A stretch of DNA of 64,000 bases, from positions 16,727,245 through 16,791,244 of the forward strand of contig OZ038528.1 of the NCBI GenBank assembly GCA_964036665.1, given 5' to 3'. This DNA comes from Gordius sp. MW1 (Eukaryota; Nematomorpha; Gordioida; Gordea; Gordiidae). Made by a program: the position numbers and the translations under genes. Below, piece after piece: positions 11,201 through 21,600 of the stretch. The first letter of the stretch is position 1, and each line of letters begins with the position of its first letter. The notes beneath the pieces were generated by a model, which saw only the letters and a program-made list of their open reading frames with translations, made no database searches and had not been told where the DNA came from.

Positions 11201-14200
11201 TCCTAATTACGGCGGGCACCCTAATCCCATGGGCTACCCAGCTCAATATCCTGGCGGCCCTGTTAATAATAATAGGTACGCTTCGCCGCATAGAGTTTAC
11301 GCGGAGGCCCCCTACCCCGCCCCCTTAAACACTTCTATGACCTCTCAGCAGCAACACCATTACGATGAGAGAGTAGGAGGGTTTCAGGGTCAAAGCCAAG
11401 GCCAAAGCGGGGTGTTAGAGCAGGGCGCGAACCCCGAAACCAAAGGCCCGCCACAGCAGCAACAACAACAACAACAGCAGGGTTCGGGAGGGGGAGATGC
11501 GGGTGCAAAGCCTTTTTTGTGCGTGGTTTGTGGTTTTCGATACAAATCGCGGGCGGGCTTGACTTACCACTACAATCACACGCACCACATGAGGAACCCG
11601 AGTAGCGTGGCCCATAGCTTGAAACGCGCCAACGCCGCGGCGCAGAAAAAACTCGCATCCGGTGCTGGCGGTATCACCCCTAGCCGAGGAGTTGTAGGTA
11701 GAGAAGTTAGAAGTGGGGGTGTTTATAGCTGCCTGGAGACTGAGGATTTTTTCGTTCTTAAACTTTGAATAAGAAAGCTCGTATAAAGTGTTTATTTAAA
11801 TGGCAATGATTTTCTAAGGGTTTAAGCTGTGGTGTGACTTTGTTCATTGATATTCATTACTAGTACCCTCTTTTTATAGGAAACAGTATATAAACATTAA
11901 GTGTCAACCTTTACGCATTGTAATTTTGAGTTTTTTGACGGCTCGAATTAAATATTAAATTGAAATAAGGATCTGGTTGCACGAACTTATCTTTTGTGAT
12001 TTGGTTTAAAGACGCTTAACTAACTGGCGGCTAAATAATGTAATTGCGGTCTTTGTATCTACCTTATGGTTATTTGTCGGAAGACAATTTTAGCTCCGGG
12101 AGGAGGTTTCAGGCGATAACTTGGCAGATGCGAAACTGTGGCTTAACGATGGTGTCTTTAGCAAAGCATAGGGCTATAGCTATAAATACATTTTGATCGT
12201 TTTACCCAAGTCGTTTTAACTATTGTTATATCTACTTTAGGTGGTAGTAATGATATTACGAACGAATCCAATGCTTCGGGTTCGGGCATCGGGGCTGATA
12301 GGGATGAAGGGTCGATGCAAGGAAACGAACTGACTGCTAGCGAAACTAATAGCAACAATGAGGTAGGAGTTACCCTCTTCGACTACTACTTTATATTGAC
12401 AAAGTGTTCTATTTGATCTTGATGCTTGTGATGCTTTCTTACTTATTTGCTTAGTGTTTTTAACCTTTTACATCTTTACTTAGCTTTGATATCAATATCA
12501 CTAGGACATTTTGTTGAATTTAAGTTATTATTTTTTATCAATAATATAATTTGAAGCGTGGGTCTTAATCTATTATGATTAGCCAAATTTACATTTAGAC
12601 AGGTAATTGATATTTAGAGTTTTGAAATGTGTAAAGACCTAGTCTATGGTTTTGATTAAGGAAGTTTTATATGAATACCATAAGATTTGCCTTAAGAATT
12701 TTCAATCGTAGCGCGATAATGACCCCTTAGTATTATACAATCTGCGAAAGTTTCTAAAAGGTCAGTTATTGAAATTTCCATTTGATTATAAGTCAAATTC
12801 GCACATTCCTTTTACATGAAGTTTGCATTTTTGGCCTAATCACCCTGCAAATCTTTAATTAACCCAATTTTCGCACCCTCAAATAACAAAATGTTCAAAC
12901 AACTACTTACAAGCTCCCTAATCTATAATGATATCACATTTATAACCACTAAAGTTCGCTTCGCAAGTCGGGCCTTCCGGATTACCCGCTTCGCAGTTTG
13001 AAGACTCCAGGGACACCATCGAGTCGGGCGGAGGCGGTCTTAATTCTGACGCAGAAGAAGGTCTAACCGGCAGCGATAACAGAGACCACACCGTTCTCAC
13101 ATCGGGTTTTTCAGAGGGGGCCAAAGAATCTGTGAATAGCAAACCTCCTGCTATGCACGGGGTGCGACAACAACAATCTCCGAGTTCTACAACACCTACC
13201 AATAACCCTAAAGCTAATACGGGTTGTTCCCTTAGATCGTCCAATACCCCCGATTCTACGGAAAAGCACGTCAATAGTAACGAGACCATGCCGAGCGTCG
13301 GACAATCTGAGGGTGGATACCTTTATATATTTGGTCTTATCATGGGCGTAGCCAAGGGTGGGGAAAGGAAGGGACCCCCCTCCCCCCCCCCCCCCCCTAA
13401 ATCCAAAAATATGTTGAAATTTATTCAAATCATGACTAAAATTTCAAAAAATGATCATTTTGCCCCTCCCTATATCATTATTGCCCCCCTTTAATTGCAA
13501 TTTTGGCTACGCCCATGGGTTTTATTATTGAGTTTAACTTGAATTTTAGTATACCCGCAAGCGTATAAAATCGTGGCTTTTTTATTCATGCGGAACTTGC
13601 AATTAACATATAGAACACTTATTAGTATTTGAGCTCATCTATACGGGTAACAAACACCATTAGTTGTTTGTTCTTGACTAAGGTTTTAAAACTAGTTTAA
13701 CCCGAAAATATGCTAACGTTTTTGACCTTTGAAAAACTGAATCAAGATTTAAGGATCTTTTAATTAATCAGACAGTTTAATTATCATTGTCTCCAACGGC
13801 CTAATTTTTCACATCACGGGCTCATGAACTTCAGTTCCATGATAGAGTTCGAAATAATGTATATTTGCGGCTTTTAAAAACCTTGTACCAACATAAAATA
13901 TATACAGCTCCTCAAAGTTCAGGACTTCAAGTTGGGGGTAGGAATCTTGCATCGCCCAGCCCTTTGTGCGATTTTTGCCTGGGCGACGTGGCTTTGAATA
14001 AAAAGAGCATGACGCCCGAAGAGCTCGTTTCGTGTGGCGATTGCGGGCGTTCCGGCCATCCCACTTGCCTCCAATTCACCCTTAACATGATTATTTCCGT
14101 CAAAAAATACGCTTGGCAATGTATCGAATGCAAATCTTGCGGTCTTTGTGGAACTTCGGACAACGATGTTAGCATATTTATTTTGTTATCTGTTGGTTTA

Positions 14201-16157
14201 GTATAATATGTATAAATCGCATTTTACCCATAGACTAATAGACTTCCCTTTTAAAAAGTGTTTCACATTTTGGCAGCCATTTTGAAAAGTGAAACATGAA
14301 TTTTGGTTAATTTATATGGTTTAATGAATTTTTAAAATCGTTATAATGAGTAAAATGGGTTGTTTCATGTTATAAGATCAATGATTACACAGCTCTACAA
14401 TTTTGACTTTGTGATTACATCCCGCAATCCTACCAATAATTTTGATAAAGAATTTTGCCCTGAAAAATAATAAGTTTTTAGTTTTTTCTACAATTATTAG
14501 TTTTTCAGATATACTAGGTTGAAGGTGCCAAAAATGCTTATTTTAAGCCTTTTTGAGGCTATATTGCCACGGTATTCCTAATGTTTAGTGAAAAATGGTA
14601 ATATATTCATGTAGATTAAAGTTTCATTATTTTTTTGTTACACCTTTATATTTAAATTTATTCGCTTTTTTGTGAACACCTTCCCCTTATCAAAATTCGT
14701 CCCACTATGTCTGGAAAAGGAGTACATTAGAGTACATACTACACACGCGCTGTTTACTAACACATCTCTCTCTCCCTTTCTCCATCTCTTTCACTCCCGC
14801 CCCCATATCTATCCTAGCAGTAGCACACATAATGGGGGCAGGAGTGGAGGAGAAAGAGAGGAGAGTAGGTGAAGGGAGAGTGATATGTGTTAGCAAACAT
14901 CGCGTACGCATTATAAACTCTAATGTACCCCGTTTACCAGACATCGTGGGACGAATTTTGATAAGGAGAGGGGGTCTACGCAAACGCGGATAAATTTTAA
15001 TATAAGGGTGATATAAAAAATAAAATAATGGACCTATAGATAAATCCTTAATCTACATGAATATGTTACTATTTTTCACTAAATATAAAAAATGCCGTGG
15101 CAATAAGCGGCAAAAAGACTTAAAAAGGGCATTTTTGACACTTTCAACCTCGTATATCTAAAAAACTGGTAATCGTAGAAACATATTATTTTTCAAAGCA
15201 AAATTCTCTTGCGGGATGTTTTTTTTGTAGACCTGTGTTATTGTCCAGTACATTCCATCGCTATACAAACTCTACTTCACTTATCAAAATGGCCGTCGTT
15301 TTTTAGCAACATTGATGCGTGAATAAATAAGAGATGAATAGTCTATTAGTCTATGATTTTACCACATTGATGCAAAACTACTACTTTATCCCCTCCTATA
15401 AATCTTGATTACTTAATGAACCACAAATACACTTGCATTTAGAAGTATTACATTAAAAGACGATGATAGAGGTGTGAAATAGCATTAGCTAAAACCTCCT
15501 AATTTTTATGAATTGGATGATAAAGGCGTTGCTGTGACTTAATTTTGCGCATATCCTAGGAAATTTTAGCATGTGTAATGTCAGGGTTAAGGAGCTAAAG
15601 CTAGAAATATTGAACTTTATTATAACCACTTGCGCGCTACAATGATTTGTATGTTTGTTAATCGATCGGAAATTAAGTAGTATCGTTTATTTTTCCTTCT
15701 GTGCATATCCTTGATTTATGTGATAATTGCTTATAGGAATAAAATGTATTTTGTCGATTAAATATTAGGACCAGCTATTGTTTTGCGATGATTGCGATAG
15801 AGGGTACCACATGTATTGTCTTACACCACCCTTGTCCGAGCCACCGGAAGGTTATTAACACATGCTATTTTCACTTATAAATATATAACGTTCCCACACA
15901 TTTTTTTCATACTTTACTTCAAAAATATGAAATAATTACTTCCATTTTCGTTTAAAAAAACAGAGCAAACAACTATTTTCTAAGCATTTAATTTGTTGTG
16001 ATATACATTTTATCAAAAAGACTATGGAATTTAATTTAATCCTTTTCAATGTATGATATATTAACTTTTAACAGGAAATTGGAGTTGTCACCTTTGCTTG
16101 AAGGAATTTGGGGAAGGAGCTAGCATCAATCAACCCCCAATTTCTATAAATCGATAA
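8281..16157 (+). CDS. DPF2: DPF (d4/requiem, BAF45) double-PHD chromatin subunit
   Basis: This is a subunit of SWI/SNF (BAF) chromatin remodellers that reads acylated histone H3 in the nucleus. Exons: 8281-8392, 8431-8574, 9913-10130, 10671-11697, 12241-12362, 12955-13312, 13908-14167, 15769-15850, 16075-16157. All junctions are GT-AG and all phases close, giving 801 aa. Residues 1-85 form the requiem domain (motifs RLPYLDS and GVAQNDCY). Residues about 405-426 form the C2H2 finger ([20 protein letters not shown]). Residues 681-747 and 748-786 form the two PHD fingers, nearly identical to vertebrate DPF in [36 protein letters not shown] and WSCHLC. Vertebrate DPFs are about 380-400 aa. The extra length is Pro/Asn/Gln/Ser-rich sequence in exons 3-6, which is markedly GC-richer than its surroundings. 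The donors of exon 7 (GTTAGC) and exon 8 (GTTATT) are weak. The symbol denotes the family; which of DPF1-3 it matches is not determined. Confidence 0.93.
13341..13517. mobile_element. CATGGGCGTA hairpin MITE, copy 1
   Basis: A 177-bp miniature element in DPF intron 6, 28 bp after the exon 6 donor. It has perfect 15-bp inverted ends (CATGGGCGTAGCCAA). The interior holds a C-tract at about 13374-13397 and AT-rich sequence. The same ends and interior phrases (CTAAATCCAAAAAT, TTATTG...CCCCC) recur at 43365-43524. No target duplication is evident. Superfamily unknown. Confidence 0.8.
14229..15355. mobile_element. 1.1-kb foldback element with 8-bp target duplication (P-like ends)
   Basis: It lies in DPF intron 7. 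Ends are CATAGACTAATAGAC and its exact complement, flanked by ATTTTACC at 14221-14228 and 15356-15363. The two halves are complementary over long stretches, for example 14683-14740 against 14915-14975 and 14250-14300 against 15260-15310, so the element can fold almost end to end. No transposase is seen. CA...TG ends with an 8-bp duplication fit the P superfamily, but this is inference. Related ends occur at 17919 and 20830. Confidence 0.82.
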
Positions 16158-16940
16158 ATATAATATTTTAGTGTATCATTTATGTTGATCCTCCTTTTTT
16201 TATTTTCTACTAAATATTAAAAAACTATTTGCATGTTTTTTGTAAACATATTTTATAAACGCTATCTACAATAATATTATGATTAAATGTATTCTTTTTG
16301 CCCTTTTTCGATTTTTAAATATATTAATAGATATATTTTGGTTTGGCTATAAAAAATGCATTTGCCACCTCTAAATTTTTACAATCCGAGCACATTATTA
16401 TTGACGATTCACAAGGGATCGGTAGGTTTGACATATGCTGCACCAAAGTAGGACCCTGGGGGTTAATCGCCTCCCTGCAGAATTTGCTCGTGTTAGCTAA
16501 CCATTTCAGTCACAAAAGCACTTTAGTCAAAAGTTGTTACCCCTTTCACTCAAATCTTAGGCGCGAAATAAGTTGTTTTCGAAAAACGTTGCTATCAAGA
16601 AATGTTTGACGTCACCCCATGCGTGACGTATTAGTATAAGTTGGGTTGTTTTAAGCGGGAACAGAAATATTATTAGGGTTTTAAAGTTATTGGGCTCGAC
16701 ATACTACCTCGATAGCCTTTCCATAAAGTTTTATTCGCTATTTTCATGTTTTAGGTTGGAGCCTACTTTTCATTATAACAAATTTTACATTTAAAACTTC
16801 CTTGCAAAAGATAGCATCTAACCAAATTCTGCTTGCAAAATTCCTTACAATAAGGAATTATTTGACTTTGGTCCCGTGGAATTTTATGCTTGGTTTTTGG
16901 TATCGCTAGTTTGTTTATATGATTTTTAACAGTTTTATAG
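16158..16940. other. DPF 3' flank; unresolved open frame
   Basis: This follows the DPF stop. An open frame at 16343-16609 (88 codons) has balanced composition but no domain I recognise; it could be untranslated sequence of DPF. A perfect TGACGTCA lies at 16607-16614 with a TGACGTA at 16624-16630, which resemble CREB/ATF sites but may be chance. Confidence 0.35.
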
Positions 16941-16944
16941 CTTC

Positions 16945-17204
16945 ATCCCGACTTAGAGAAAGCTTATGAAATGGTCTCTCGCAATTTAGTATGGTGCTGC
17001 GTGAGAAAACAAAGTATAATCTGGCGCATATGTAAGGCTCATGAAAAATACTTATGAAGTCTCAATCTCTTGCGTTAGAGCGACAGTTGGGGACCCTAAA
17101 CTAGAGCCCTTCAAAGTCACTTTTTTACTTGACCCGAAAGCATTGGGGACCCTAAACTAGAGCCCTTCAAAGTCACTTTTTTACTTGACCCGAAAGCATT
17201 TTGT
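16945..17204 (+). mobile_element. LINE reverse-transcriptase fragment with 56-bp tandem duplication
   Basis: The translated pieces DLEKAYEMVSRNLVWCCVRKQ and, after a frame change, VRATVGDPKLEPFKVTFLLD correspond to adjacent blocks of LINE reverse transcriptase (the usual forms are DLEKAYDRVPRE and VRT...PFKVKVGLHQGS). The QGS site is changed and the rest is absent. A 56-bp unit starting at 17087 is repeated exactly at 17143-17198, so the duplication is recent relative to the insertion. Confidence 0.7.
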
Positions 17205-17918
17205 AACATGAAGTTATTGGGATAGTTAAAATTATTTTAATCAAAATAATAAAATTTGGAAACACTATTGAGGGCAAAATTTTAATAAGTGAAAAAAAGT
17301 CATTGCATTCTATTATATTCGAAGTAAAGATTATAATATTTTACATAATTTTTGCCATTATTATTTAGGCATCTTGCAGTTTTAATTCATAATGGTTAAT
17401 TACTTCTGATAAAAGAGATTTATCGCAAAAAGGGGTTGAAGGGTTTAAACCTTCTTCTAAGGACCTATATAAATTACAATTAATTTCCTAAAATCTTATG
17501 TTTGATAGGATAATATAAATCAATTAATGAATTGTTAGATTCAAAAGAGTAAAAAGTGTCATACTTTTTTTGGTTTTTAATACGCTTAGAAGGTACCAAA
17601 TCAAAAATTGAAGCTAAATCTTTCGCCTTTTATTATAAAGAATTTGATAGTGATCCTAATTTCTAATAGCATATAAACTTAATATAAGGCTATTAACCGT
17701 TGAAATTGCATTTATTAAACAAATATTTGCTTTATATAATAATTAAAAGTTAAATTCAAAAATAAATAATTATAATCTTCATATTTTTTCTTAATTAAGA
17801 TAAAATAAAAAAATGGCTTAGCGGGCCCAAGATTTTTCCCTTGGGGGGGCCTATGGGGCCCGGTTTTTGCTCTTGGGGGGGGCCCGGGCCCCCCTTAGCT
17901 ACACCACTGAGTAGAAGT
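17205..17918. other. Gene-free stretch ending in a GC-rich repeat tail
   Basis: No gene seen. Around 17817-17905 there is a short GC-rich segment (GGCTTAGCGGGCCC to GGGCCCCCCTTAGC). It looks like a further G-tract miniature element and ends CTACACCACTGA. Confidence 0.45.
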
Positions 17919-18226
17919 CATAGACTAATAAAACTATAGACTGCCGAACAGCTGGTTTTTACTATTAAAATCATTCAGACACCAAAATAGCTGCCATATT
18001 GTAGGAAAAATTCAACAACAGGTATATTTATACTTCTCCACGATAAAATATTGAAGAAAATATATAAGACTAATAACTTAATTGATAAAACCAAAAAAAA
18101 AGTAAATTAGAACAATAAATTTTTCTGAATTCTATTGTTTGGTTGCAATTTCCTACAAAATGGCGCTTGCTATATTTGCTGAAAAATTATCAGCTGTTCG
18201 GCAGTCTATGGTTTTATTAGTCTATG
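17919..18226. mobile_element. 308-bp inverted-repeat element, CATAGACTAATA family
   Basis: The ends are inverted repeats of about 36 bp (CATAGACTAATAAAAC at the left, its near-perfect complement at the right, with CAGCTG at the inner edge). An identical 8-bp duplication GTAGAAGT sits at 17911-17918 and 18227-18234. No coding capacity. It shares terminal sequence with the elements at 14229 and 20830. Confidence 0.88.
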
Positions 18227-18399
18227 GTAGAAGTATGCAACGGTCATTATTTATTTAGCGGGAATATTAAGCCAATTTGGCATTCATCCGTTATAAAGCC
18301 ACAACCTAGACAAATTTCCAAGAAATTTATATATAAAGGTAATCAGTTGGCCACAAAAACAATAATAAAATTTAGGCTAGAGCAAGGTCGAAAAGATTA

Positions 18400-18600
18400 A
18401 AGGCAATCAGCGGTCATTAACTAGTTTTTTTGCGAAAGCAAAATAAAGGTCTTTTACAGAAGCATAATTTCACAGCCATGAAAAACCCATATAAATTTGC
18501 ATGGCAATTGATAATTTCAAGTTGGACAGGACGGACGGACTGACAACCAAAAGCGAGGCCATAAATTGCATAGCAATTAATAAATTCTACGCCTAGTAGC
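18400..18600. repeat. Fragment of the TTGCTATGCAATTTATGGGC element family
   Basis: The stretch contains GACGGACGGACTGACAACC and GGCCATAAATTGCATAGCAA. This is the reverse complement of the left end of the elements at 24165 and 28115. It is a truncated copy just upstream of the PMS2 start. Confidence 0.65.
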
Positions 18601-18680
18601 ACCACTAGCATCGAACCACTTTGCACCGTTGCTGAGAATACCCGCCAATTTTTTAATTATAAATTTACTTTTAGCCTAAT

Positions 18681-21600
18681 ATGTTATTACCACCCATAAA
18701 TAAACTGAATCATGATTCTATTAATACTATATGTTCAGCCCAAGTAATTGTGTCGTTGGAAAGTATTGTAAAAGAATTGTTAGAAAATTCATTAGACTCT
18801 GGAGCCACAAGCATAGGTATATGTAATGTAGAATATTTTATAAACCTAAATAATTATAGCTATAAAATTGAAAAACTATGGATTCAGTACAATAGAAATA
18901 TCTGATAATGGAAGTGGCATTAGAGATGCTGACCTGAAAAATTTGGGTTAATCCTTTAATCACTTAATATAATTTAAACTCATTTTTTTACCTTTAAATT
19001 TTTTAATATTAATTTATATTAATGATAGCTAAACGACACTATACTTCTAAAATACAAAGCTATGAAGATTTAGGGTCTTTATCTAGTTTTGGCTTCAGAG
19101 GAGAGGCCTTAAATTCTATCTGCAAGCTTTCATCATTTTTTAAAGTCATTACATGTGCCATTGATGAGATTGGTGAAGAGGCTTCTGTTGGCTATAATGT
19201 ATTTTATAACACTGATGGCACAATGATCAACAAAACACCTTTTCCAAGATCAGTAAACATATTAAAAAATCTAGTTTTAACTAAACTATTTAAATTTTAT
19301 TTATATTGACTGAACATTGTAAACATATTAAAGACTCTAGTTTTAACTAAACTATTCAAATTTTATTTATTGACTGAACATTGTGTTATTTGTGTTGAGG
19401 CCACTCTTTTATTTTAGTAACTATAATAATGTAGTAGCTGGCTTATTAAATGCAGGTAGCAAACATTAGTTATGAATAAAAAAATATTAATAAAATAATT
19501 TAGAAAATTAGGAACATCTTTTAAAGAAGCTTCAATACTTTCTTTATTCACTTGTTGGCTAATGTAATTTGATGTTAAGGATGGAAAAAATAATATTTGT
19601 CTACATTATGTTAAATGGGTAAAAATCAAAAGCACCTCTAAATATATTTTTAATCTAAACTCCTCTATATAACAGGAGTTTAGCCAGATTTTAAGGGTAT
19701 AATCTTTTGACAGGTTTCTACTAATTAAGTTTTATGTGAGTTCCTAAATTTTACAAGGGCACATATTTTATAGGTCATAAATAAATTAAAATCACCAAAG
19801 ATTAATACAAGTTTATTATACATGGACAACACCTAGATTTTCTAAATGAATTTAATAGTAAGTTTCATAGGCAAAACTAAGAATAGCAAAGGTTTTTGTT
19901 AATGTATAAGTTCTGGGCCAAATTTTCGTTTGAGTTAAAATCTGTTACTGAAAAATATTGACTTTGCAAAACTTTAATTTTACATCAAGGGTATTGCATT
20001 TTTTTACATTTATTTCAAAAAGTAGCCGTAAAAAGGTTGGAAACTTAAGCTAGAATAGAGTTTGTCTGATTATGAAACTACTTTTTAAAATAATGTTCTC
20101 ATGTTCAATTTTAAGCCCGAAATTTTGCGATTTTTATGTCATCCACCCGTTTTTAGCTAAAAATGAGCTTAAAATATCGCCTTTTTGTTTGTCATAATCG
20201 AAACTATATTTGAACTGCCCTTTGTCATTCAGAGAGGGACGACGATCGAAATCAAAGAATTGTTCCACAATTTACCGGTTAGACGAAAGGAATTTCAGCG
20301 AAATATAAAACGAGAATTTTCCAAGTTTATAACCACGCTTCAATGCTACGCTCTGTTACCCAATGGTCTAAGGTTATTGTGCACAAACCACAACGACGGA
20401 CTCCTAGGTTCACCCGGGTACTAAAATTATTTTTGTTACCTAGCGCGTTTTATTAGACTTACGCTATAGAAAGGGTTAAATAGACGTAGTACCATCACCA
20501 TTAAAAGAGTTTGGCGTGAGAAGCGTGTCCCTAGTGTAAGGTCCTTTTTATTAAGGATCCTTACCTTTGAGATAAAATTATTGTGGGGCGAGCGTTGTTA
20601 ATTTAATAGCATCGCCACATATGTCGTATTTTCTAGCTACACTAAACCTAATCTTTCTCAGCATTTTACATTATATTATTATTAGCGCACGGTTGTTAGT
20701 TATACATGTTGATATAACTAGCTAACACCCGAATCTTTAAAAAGAAAGAGTAAACTAGTTGTCGGATCACACCCACATTGAAAGAGCTGAAAAGAAACGG
20801 AAACTAGCACTTATTGCTTTATACACACCCATAGACTAATAGACTGCTCATTATACGTACACACGTACCGAAAAAGTGATGCCAATTTTTACCGCCATTT
20901 GTAAGTACTACAACGAGATAGTCTATTCTAACGTTATAATGGGATTCTATATCTCTATTTTTTACCCTCTTTCTCACCCGGGGGGGGGGGGGGGGGGTGG
21001 GGGGGGGGGCAAAACACTCCCCTGCCCCCCCCCTCTCCCCCGCATCAGAAAGAGGGTAAAAAATTGGCCAAAAAGTCATATTATCAATGATAGTAACAGG
21101 AAAAATATTTAATTTAATTTAAATAATGAAAAAAAATTTTGTCATATTATCAATGGTAGTAACAGGAAAAATATTTAATTTAATTTAAATAATGAAAAAA
21201 AATTTTGCCCTCTCCGGGAATCGAACAATTTTTTACCCTCTTTCTGATGCGGGGGAGAGGGGGGGGGGGGGCAGGGGAGTGTTTTGCCCCCCCCCCCCTA
21301 ATTTTTTACCCTCTTTCTGATGCCAAGGAGAGGGGGGGGGGGGTGATAGTCAATTTTTAAAAAAAAATATAAATTTCAATAAAAAATTTCACAAAAATAT
21401 TTTGAAAGGGTTAAAAAGGGCTTTCCGGCCCACCGGGTGACAAAGAGGGTAAAAAATGAGAAGAGGAGCCACCCCCCCCCCCTCTCCCCCGCATCAGAAA
21501 GAGAGTAAAAAATTAAGGGGGGGGGGCAAAACACCCCCCCCCCCCCCCCCCCAAGAGGGTAAAAAATAAGGGGGGGGGGGCAAAACACCTTCTGTTCCCC

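Noticed and set aside
10665-11658. Several long open frames overlapping DPF exon 4 in other frames and on the minus strand
   Set aside because: They are shadows of a GC-rich, low-complexity coding exon; only the frame with the C2H2 finger connects in phase to both neighbours.
12918-13428. Minus-strand open frames over DPF exon 6
   Set aside because: The plus strand reads in phase with exons 5 and 7; the minus frames have no domain.
16607-16630. TGACGTCA with a nearby half-site, resembling CREB/ATF elements
   Set aside because: An 8-bp match 2 kb upstream of PMS2 and after DPF is too weak to call a regulatory element.
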